11,490 nucleotides of DNA, taken from contig PBUF01000029.1 of assembly GCA_002727775.1 (NCBI GenBank), positions 16,402-27,891 on the forward strand, given 5' to 3'. Numbering within the stretch: position 1 is the stretch's first letter; each line of letters starts with the position of its first letter. Position numbers and translations under genes: made by a program. Origin of the DNA: Gammaproteobacteria bacterium. GTDB lineage: Bacteria; Pseudomonadota; Gammaproteobacteria; Pseudomonadales; Azotimanducaceae. Of this stretch, positions 6,967-11,490 are shown piece by piece. The notes beneath the pieces are model-generated. The model saw only the letters and a list, made by a program, of their open reading frames with translations, did no database searches and was not told the origin of the DNA.

Positions 6967-6992
6967 AATCAAATCAAACTAATTTGTAAACG

Positions 6993-8000
6993 TTAGGACG
7001 CAGAGTGGTTTGACTCATTAAGGTCCAGTTTGGTCAAAAAGTTCTCTAGGTATTCGGTGGTCCATTGAGTCCTGTGTTCTCCACAGATGTTGCCACAAAA
7101 TACGTGATCAGGCTTATCTCCATCGATACCAACGGCAGTTAACTCATTCTTCACATTTGAAAACCTCTTATGTGTTCTCATGGCGGCCCGCGCGTTTATG
7201 GTGGGGTCGTTAGGCATGTAAAGGGTTGCTAAAGGAATCTCTAGCGATTCGAGATCCTGTGCATTAGCCCAATCCACCACTTTTTGCATCTCAACGAGAG
7301 CGGACATGGGTTGTTTGGTAGTCCAGAATTTTGCCTGTTCCTCGTTAGCGGGCACCCAGGAGCGATATCGACCGCCAAACAAGAGCTTGATTAACTGAGA
7401 AAACACAGGTCCGGTCAGTAAAAAACCTAAGTTAGGCCGAATCTTGAAATTAGGCGACATAAATAACAGACAAGCTAACTTTGCTTTAATGGCGGAATGA
7501 GTTGCTAGCCAGACAGACAATGGCGCACCAGTCGAGACAGCAATCACAACTATTTTTTCTCCTAATTGCTCAGCGATCTGAGCTTGTCGGTCTAAAGAGA
7601 GTAACCAGTCTTCGGCACTGCATTTCATACCCTCTGGTCCAGTACCGTGACCTGCAAGGCGACATTGGAGAATATTGGCTCGAAAGGACTTAGCTAAGGT
7701 TTCTGCAACAGGTGCGGTTTCTCTCCATGACGCACTGAAACCATGTACGTACATGAACACCAGATCTGTCTTCGTCGGGTTGCTCGGATTAGCAAAATCT
7801 ATGGTCGCTTCTGTGCCTGGAATCAGGTTGGGTGTTCTCCGTTCTGAGTCATATAACTCCTGTTTGAGCTCTTCGAGTCCTAGTGGAAGTGTTAGGTTAC
7901 TTTTTAGATGTGGATTAAGGCGTGGTCTGGTCGTCCATAGAATAACCAGGACAAATAGAATCAAAAGGGAGGTTACGGCTGCGCCGATTCCGATTTCCAC
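6993..8000 (-). CDS. Membrane-anchored alpha/beta hydrolase of unknown substrate
   Basis: The 335-residue product has an N-terminal hydrophobic helix (about residues 5-23, IGAAVTSLLILFVLVILW) without a clear cleavage site, so it is probably anchored in the inner membrane. An alpha/beta-hydrolase domain follows: oxyanion strand 'VFMYVHGFSASWRETAPVAETLA' (81-103), 'CRLAGHGTG' (113-121), nucleophile elbow 'AVSTGAP' with Ser156, probable acid Asp265 in 'MPNDPTI', and catalytic His299 in 'DKPDHVF'. The first glycine of the usual GxSxG is alanine, which is tolerated in some members. The start is GTG 7998-8000, the only start after the stop at 8013-8015; no good Shine-Dalgarno is seen. It overlaps nothing, converges on the Rid gene with only 26 bases between, and follows PhyH by 57 bases in the same direction, so the two probably form one transcript. 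Confidence 0.75.
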   Translation of the reverse strand: MEIGIGAAVTSLLILFVLVILWTTRPRLNPHLKSNLTLPLGLEELKQELYDSERRTPNLIPGTEATIDFANPSNPTKTDLVFMYVHGFSASWRETAPVAETLAKSFRANILQCRLAGHGTGPEGMKCSAEDWLLSLDRQAQIAEQLGEKIVVIAVSTGAPLSVWLATHSAIKAKLACLLFMSPNFKIRPNLGFLLTGPVFSQLIKLLFGGRYRSWVPANEEQAKFWTTKQPMSALVEMQKVVDWANAQDLESLEIPLATLYMPNDPTINARAAMRTHKRFSNVKNELTAVGIDGDKPDHVFCGNICGEHRTQWTTEYLENFLTKLDLNESNHSAS

Positions 8001-8057
8001 TATTTGGCTGCTTTATATAGGCCAGCTTGCTTAGAAGACCGTTCGGTATAGCTTGTT

Positions 8058-8942
8058 TTAAATTGTCTGCGGTGCATATCGGGATCTATCTCTGTCGCCC
8101 CATTTTTTATACCAATCGTCCACATTATCATTCCACCCGTTCATCGTATCCATGCCCATTAAGGTCGCAAATCGGTCGGAATTTCGGTCTAAAATCTCTT
8201 GAGTAACAGTTTCTCTGTATAGTTCATAAGTCTGCCAGTGAGGGCGGCAAAACAATTCTGCCAATGTGACGCGTAGACCTGGCGTTTTTGACTCCCATGA
8301 GCCATGCCACGTATGAGAAGGCCAGATTACTGCAGAACCGGCAGGGGCCACCAACGGTACCGCTTCGGGGTTTGCACCTTCACCGGCTAAAATGGACTCT
8401 TGAGGCGTCGGTAACCTGAGTTTTTTATGACTGCCGGGAACAAATGCGAGACAACCAGACTCTTCGGTGACGTCTGTCAGAAAGATATTAACTGTGGCGA
8501 GGTTATAAATTCCGGCTTGGGGCTGTGGGGAAGTATCGTCCCCGTGCAGAGGCAGGTAACCTGTTGGTAATGTTTCGCCTCCACCTTGACCTCGCATATG
8601 ACCAGTTAAGGTGCTTAAAATACAATCGTCTCCTATGAGATAGTCCACCAGAGCCAATACTTTTTCAGCCATGAGAATGCCTTCGAAGGCGGGATCTCGG
8701 AACAGCATATAACGGGAAACCGAAAAACCGTCAAAACCTTCTCCTGTTGTAACGTCAGGTTTGTTACCTGTACGGTCTTTAAAGGTTTCCAAAGTGGCTT
8801 CCAGTCCGCGTTTGGTCAGGTCAGGATCGAGCGCGTCTTCAATCACGGTATAACCGTTTACCTCAAGTTCGAGTGCGTTGCGCTCCAATTGGAGCCGGCT
8901 CAATTGATCTAGTAGTGGACTGGTAATTTCCGAAGCTTTCAT
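8058..8942 (-). CDS. Phytanoyl-CoA dioxygenase (PhyH) family Fe(II)/2-oxoglutarate oxygenase
   Basis: The 294-residue cytoplasmic protein has the PhyH pattern: 'VNGYTVIEDAL' near the N-terminus, the facial triad His133-x-Asp135 ('PLHGDDTSPQPQAG') and distal His213 ('HTWHGSW'), then Arg224 ('GLRVTLAELF') for 2-oxoglutarate. The family signature 'EESGCLAFVPGSHK' is at 160-173. PhyH-family enzymes use Fe(II), O2 and 2-oxoglutarate to hydroxylate or otherwise oxidise diverse small molecules, not only phytanoyl-CoA, and the substrate here is unknown. ATG 8940-8942 has a weak Shine-Dalgarno. A good promoter with an overlapping dyad lies upstream. It is transcribed ahead of the membrane-anchored hydrolase and divergently from the SnoaL/CmcJ operon, an arrangement typical of genes under shared control. 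Confidence 0.85.
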   Translation of the reverse strand: MKASEITSPLLDQLSRLQLERNALELEVNGYTVIEDALDPDLTKRGLEATLETFKDRTGNKPDVTTGEGFDGFSVSRYMLFRDPAFEGILMAEKVLALVDYLIGDDCILSTLTGHMRGQGGGETLPTGYLPLHGDDTSPQPQAGIYNLATVNIFLTDVTEESGCLAFVPGSHKKLRLPTPQESILAGEGANPEAVPLVAPAGSAVIWPSHTWHGSWESKTPGLRVTLAELFCRPHWQTYELYRETVTQEILDRNSDRFATLMGMDTMNGWNDNVDDWYKKWGDRDRSRYAPQTI

Positions 8943-8975
8943 AGGTTATCTCGTTAACAGGTGTATGAGCTAGTG

Positions 8976-9010
8976 ATTAGAAGAAGATAGCAACTGTCTT
9001 GCAAACAGTT
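8976..9010 (-). promoter_or_regulatory. Promoter of the PhyH gene with an overlapping AACTGT-N7-ACAGTT dyad
   Basis: On the minus strand, TTGCAA (8999-9004) and TCTAAT (8976-8981) are 17 bases apart, with a leader of about 25-30 bases before ATG. AACTGT (8992-8997) and ACAGTT (9005-9010) form a 19-bp dyad that covers the -35 element, in the position of a repressor or activator operator. It lies in the 164-bp region between the PhyH start and the divergent ATG at 9107, so it could control both sides. The promoter is a visual match; the operator role is inference. Confidence 0.45.
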
Positions 9011-9106
9011 CAACTCGTTTAAACCGTTCATTCTTATGCTTTGTGGCCTCAATTGTCTATTCGTTGATAAGGTTCTAGTATTAATGTGTCTGAAGAGGAG
9101 GGCATT

Positions 9107-9580
9107 ATGGACTTGGAGGAAAGGCTTGCTCGGGTTGAGAGTATTGAACGAATTCGGTTTTTGAAGGCTCGTTATTGCGACCTATGCGACGATGGATACG
9201 ACGCAGATGCGCTCTGTGAGCTTTTTACTGAAGATGCGATTTGGGATGGGGGGAAACTCGGATATTACGAGGGTTTGGATAATATTCGTCAGTTTTTTGT
9301 AGACATGCCTAAAGTAATGTCCTTCGCGATCCACAATATAACTAATTCGGCCGTTGATCTAAGTGAGGATGGTCAATCGGCCGAAGCCAGGTGGTATTTA
9401 ATTCAGATGGCGACTCAAAAAGACAAAAACAAAGCCGTATGGCTGACTGGCCGCTATGTCGATCACTTGGTCCTCGATAATCAAGATTGGAAGTTTAAGC
9501 ATGTTGCGCTAAACGCTCGATTCTACTCTCCTTATGATCAAGGCTGGGCTGAGCGAAATTTTGTGGCTAACAGGTCATGA
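9107..9580 (+). CDS. SnoaL-like (NTF2-fold) domain protein
   Basis: ATG 9107 is preferred over the GTG at 9086 because AGGAGG (9096-9101) sits five bases upstream of it; the GTG has no Shine-Dalgarno and would place that site inside the gene. The 157-residue protein begins 'MDLEERLARVESIERIRFLKARYCDLCDDGYD' and continues 'LCELFTEDAIWDGGKLGYYEGLDNIRQFF', the hallmark opening of SnoaL_4-type NTF2-fold proteins: a helix, then a cone-shaped beta sheet with a polar pocket. Members include polyketide cyclases, steroid isomerase-like and dioxygenase-associated proteins, many found in aromatic or sterol degradation loci. Cytoplasmic, no signal peptide. Its stop overlaps the start of the second CmcJ-like gene (ATGA at 9577-9580), indicating translational coupling and a shared pathway. 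Confidence 0.85.
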   Translation: MDLEERLARVESIERIRFLKARYCDLCDDGYDADALCELFTEDAIWDGGKLGYYEGLDNIRQFFVDMPKVMSFAIHNITNSAVDLSEDGQSAEARWYLIQMATQKDKNKAVWLTGRYVDHLVLDNQDWKFKHVALNARFYSPYDQGWAERNFVANRS

Positions 9581-10455
9581 ATCAAACTTCTTCAGTCAAC
9601 AGCGATATTGCCTTTTTGCCCTCAGGTGCCGGCGACATCACAACGCATTCGCCACACATCTACGATTACCGAAAATCAGACGCCGAGCGAGGTAGCCTGG
9701 GCGCTGAAGTAGAAAATACAACAATATTCGACGCCAGACAGACTGACGATTTAGGTCTGGAGAAAAGTGGTTTCGAGTTGGTGAAATCATCCTCTTCGGT
9801 CAGCGACTTCATGGATAACGAGGAGGTCATGACGGTCTATTATGAGGAGTGCAAAGAGATAGCACGTAAACTTACTGGGGCAACTGTAACCTTTACCTAT
9901 GATCACTTGATTCGAGAGCCCGGAAGACAAATTTCTGGTGGTGGCACGGACGGGAAAACTCAAATTACAGGTGTCGAGTCGGGCGGCGGTTACATCGGTT
10001 TTGCTCATATGGACTATACGGATAATACGACCTGGTCTGACTATTTGGCAGTTCATGGAGAAACTGTTCCTTCGCCCGCTAGTCGAGTTGTGTCTCTGAA
10101 CTTTTGGCGGGGCCTGAGTTCCGTGGTAGACGATTATCCCTTGGCTGTGTGTGATGGGCGTACAGTAAAAGAAACTGATTTATTTGAAACACACGTGTAC
10201 GGCTACGGTGCGAGTAATTATAGTTGGCATGAAGTGGGCATAGAGACTTACAGCGTTAAGTTTTCAAGGGACCAGCGTTGGTATTTTTATCCCCGCATGA
10301 GCCCAGACGAGGTCCTCGTAATTAAATCCTACGATTCCCTGGGGGTCATTGGTAGGACGTGCCCGCATTGCGCTTTCGCCAATCCTGATGCGCTCTCTAG
10401 CTCTCCTCCAAGGCGAAGTATCGAGCTTCGAGTGCTCTGTTTTATTGCCGACTAG
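9577..10455 (+). CDS. CmcJ/NvfI/AsaB-family oxidoreductase (putative Fe(II)/2-oxoglutarate-type), copy 2
   Basis: The 292-residue protein shares the family blocks with the copy at 4581 but is otherwise strongly divergent: HxD at His144-Asp146 ('AHMDYTD'), 'LNFWRGL' (174-180), 'YPLAVCDGRTV' (187-197), 'QRWYFYPRMSPDEVLVI' (233-249), 'SYDS' (251-254), distal His264 in 'CPHCAF' and 'RRSIELR' (279-285). An active metal site is therefore expected. The N-terminus is longer than in copy 1 and the loop around residues 115-140 is Gly-rich, so substrate pockets probably differ. It starts inside the stop codon of the SnoaL-like gene with AGG just upstream. Its stop is 9 bases from the end of the opposing MOSC gene with no terminator between. 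Substrate unknown. Confidence 0.8.
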   Translation: MNQTSSVNSDIAFLPSGAGDITTHSPHIYDYRKSDAERGSLGAEVENTTIFDARQTDDLGLEKSGFELVKSSSSVSDFMDNEEVMTVYYEECKEIARKLTGATVTFTYDHLIREPGRQISGGGTDGKTQITGVESGGGYIGFAHMDYTDNTTWSDYLAVHGETVPSPASRVVSLNFWRGLSSVVDDYPLAVCDGRTVKETDLFETHVYGYGASNYSWHEVGIETYSVKFSRDQRWYFYPRMSPDEVLVIKSYDSLGVIGRTCPHCAFANPDALSSSPPRRSIELRVLCFIAD

Positions 10456-10464
10456 TCAGGATGT

Positions 10465-11283
10465 TTAAGCTATTGTCAGCGTATCGCCAACCCTCAAGGT
10501 AGCGGTTCCTTCAACGCCCATGTAAGAGCCGAACATGACTCCTCCAGCGTAACCATCTTCGCGGTGCCGGTAACTTTTCAGAGTATTCAGCGGTTCGCTG
10601 TTTCTTTCTCCCGTTTCCTGATCGGTGCAAGTGATCGCGCAGCGTTCACAGTAAGTTGCGCGGATCAATTTGAGTTCGCCGTGTTGCAGAGTACTCACTG
10701 TGTCTTCGGCAAAGGCCTCAAGACCTTCAATTACGACATTAGGTCGGAATCGGTTCATGGGTATTGGGTCGTCAAGTTTCGAGTTCAAGTCATTAAGCGA
10801 CGCACTGTTGGTAACGAGAATAGGAGCTACGTCGACAAAGCGAGACTGATCAATACCGTCCACTAAACTAAACTCTTCCAGGGGAACTGTTCTGCGAAAG
10901 GTGGATTTTAACGCGACGACTCTGACATCGTGACCAACGATCAAAGAGACCCACTCGGCAAGTTCGATACCTTGGTCGATCACCGGTACCATGTTTGTAT
11001 AGTAATCGATGACGATCTCCTCTCCACCAGAATCAATTTTGTGGGTTATCGGCTCGCTCCCGATGCTGCTAAACTCGATAGTGTTTCCGTCTATTCGCTT
11101 CGTGATTACCTGTGCCAGCTTCGGCAGGCGTTTCTGATTAGAGAATTTCCCGTCTTTTATTATCATCAATTGACGGTCGCCTTCGATACCGGTTGGCGAG
11201 ATCTGTACCTCGTCTACAGATGTGCCTCGGCAGCTTTTTACAGGATAGTTATATAGGGCGGTCACGGTGCAACGGTCGGTCAT
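10465..11283 (-). CDS. MOSC-domain protein with MOSC_N domain (YcbX/mARC-like, without ferredoxin domain)
   Basis: The 272 residues show an N-terminal MOSC_N beta-barrel ('VTALYNYPVKSCRGTSVDEVQI' at 7-28, then 'GIEGDRQLMII' at 32-42 and 'QKRLPKLAQV' at 50-59) and a C-terminal MOSC domain with 'NRFRPNVVIEG' (177-187) and the cysteine cluster 'YCERCAITCTDQETGE' (Cys212, Cys215, Cys219). Cys215 is the likely molybdenum ligand. MOSC proteins bind the molybdenum cofactor and, in mARC and YcbX, reduce N-hydroxylated compounds using an external electron donor. E. coli YcbX (about 369 residues) carries a C-terminal 2Fe-2S domain that is absent here, so a separate ferredoxin-type partner would be needed. 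Start ATG 11281-11283 with only a weak Shine-Dalgarno. Probably independent of its neighbours. Confidence 0.85.
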   Translation of the reverse strand: MTDRCTVTALYNYPVKSCRGTSVDEVQISPTGIEGDRQLMIIKDGKFSNQKRLPKLAQVITKRIDGNTIEFSSIGSEPITHKIDSGGEEIVIDYYTNMVPVIDQGIELAEWVSLIVGHDVRVVALKSTFRRTVPLEEFSLVDGIDQSRFVDVAPILVTNSASLNDLNSKLDDPIPMNRFRPNVVIEGLEAFAEDTVSTLQHGELKLIRATYCERCAITCTDQETGERNSEPLNTLKSYRHREDGYAGGVMFGSYMGVEGTATLRVGDTLTIA

Positions 11284-11312
11284 AATATTTATCTCTAGAG
11301 AGTGACGTTATT

Positions 11313-11341
11313 ACTGTAATCTCGCGGGCTCGAAGGTACAA
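11313..11341 (-). promoter_or_regulatory. Possible promoter of the MOSC gene
   Basis: On the minus strand TTGTAC (11336-11341) and TACAGT (11313-11318) are 17 bases apart, with about 30 bases to the ATG. Match to consensus is moderate. A 10-bp palindrome TCTCTAGAGA (11292-11301) lies between the expected start site and the start codon, over the ribosome-binding region. Confidence 0.3.
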
Positions 11342-11373
11342 CTTGGTATTGCGAAAAGTAGAGGCGGGTCAGG

Positions 11374-11439
11374 GAGTTAAAAAGAAGCGCGTGACTTCGA
11401 TCGAAACTTTTTATTTTTATTAGTCACGCGCTTTAACTC
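11374..11439 (-). terminator. Long inverted repeat, probable leftward terminator of a gene beyond the right edge
   Basis: The left arm GAGTTAAA + AAGAA + GCGCGTGACT (11374-11396) matches the right arm AGTCACGCGCTTTAACTC (11422-11439) base for base except for the 5-base insert AAGAA, giving an 18-bp stem with a bulge and a 25-nt AT-rich loop. Read leftward, the 10-bp GC-rich core is followed by TTCTTTTTAA, so it resembles an intrinsic terminator with an unusually long loop. It lies directly behind a plausible leftward stop codon (11438-11440). Read rightward, no T-run follows the stem. Confidence 0.5.
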
Positions 11440-11490
11440 AAACAGTCAGCGTGAACCTCTTAACAGGTCCTTGAACAATCTGTTCGTTAT
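11438..11490 (-). CDS. Possible C-terminus of a leftward gene beyond the right edge
   Basis: On the minus strand the last bases read as an open frame ending NEQIVQGPVKRFTLTV and TGA at 11438-11440, immediately before the inverted repeat. Another minus frame also stays open for 14 codons until 11446, so the frame choice is uncertain. The terminator-like structure just behind the stop is the main support. Too little is visible to name a family. Confidence 0.35.
   Translation of the reverse strand, partial: NEQIVQGPVKRFTLTV

Noticed and set aside
6967..6992. CAAAT/ATTTG hairpin between the converging Rid and hydrolase genes as terminator
   Set aside because: Five AT-rich pairs and no T-run on either strand; too weak to call.
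7675..8034. 119-codon plus-strand ORF antisense to the membrane-anchored hydrolase
   Set aside because: No family features and it lies opposite a hydrolase with an intact catalytic triad.
4581..10455. Antibiotic biosynthetic gene cluster, suggested by CmcJ and SnoaL homology
   Set aside because: No synthase, carrier protein, transporter or resistance gene is visible, and these families are also common in catabolic loci.

Overview
The window is ordinary bacterial chromosome. It is gene-dense, with moderate GC judged by eye, Shine-Dalgarno starts, frequent GTG starts and short intergenic gaps. The mix of families suggests a Gram-negative, probably marine, gammaproteobacterium: secreted alpha/beta-barrel-like proteins, a periplasmic COG1237 metallo-hydrolase, CmcJ/NvfI oxygenases, a PhyH dioxygenase, a SnoaL-like protein, a Rid protein and a MOSC protein. 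That placement is inference, because no taxonomic marker gene is present. I see no rRNA, tRNA, CRISPR array, transposase, integrase or phage gene.

Layout. 1-666 (+) is the 3' part of a luciferase-like (LLM) flavin monooxygenase. A strong hairpin terminator at 708-740 separates it from the facing genes. 752-2783 (-) holds three leftward genes: a small protein of unknown function, then two secreted proteins that each appear to be an internal duplication of an alpha/beta-barrel-sized unit. 2881-3396 (+) is a small single-pass membrane protein. 3525-4496 (+) is an exported metallo-beta-lactamase-fold hydrolase. 4581-5423 (+) is a first CmcJ/NvfI-family oxidoreductase, 5517-6461 (+) an HSL-family esterase and 6577-6966 (+) a Rid-family protein that lacks the catalytic arginine. 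Facing them on the minus strand are a membrane-anchored alpha/beta hydrolase (6993-8000) and a PhyH-type Fe(II)/2-oxoglutarate dioxygenase (8058-8942). Divergent from PhyH is a two-gene rightward operon: a SnoaL-like protein (9107-9580) overlapping by ATGA a second, divergent CmcJ/NvfI-family enzyme (9577-10455). A MOSC-domain protein (10465-11283, -) faces that operon. The right edge has a long inverted repeat and probably the C-terminus of another leftward gene.

How the genes may work together. From about 4.5 to 10.5 kb the content is almost entirely small-molecule chemistry: three HxD...H putative Fe(II)/2OG oxygenases from two families, two alpha/beta hydrolases, a SnoaL-like protein and a Rid-like protein. 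There is no carrier protein, transporter or dedicated regulator in view. This fits a catabolic or tailoring locus for an unknown hydrophobic substrate better than a complete biosynthetic cluster. The substrate cannot be read from the sequence. The most unusual points are the two divergent CmcJ/NvfI paralogues with PhyH between them, the SnoaL-CmcJ translational coupling, the arginine-less Rid protein and the adjacent pair of secreted duplicated-domain proteins. No intergenic gap exceeds 300 bases.
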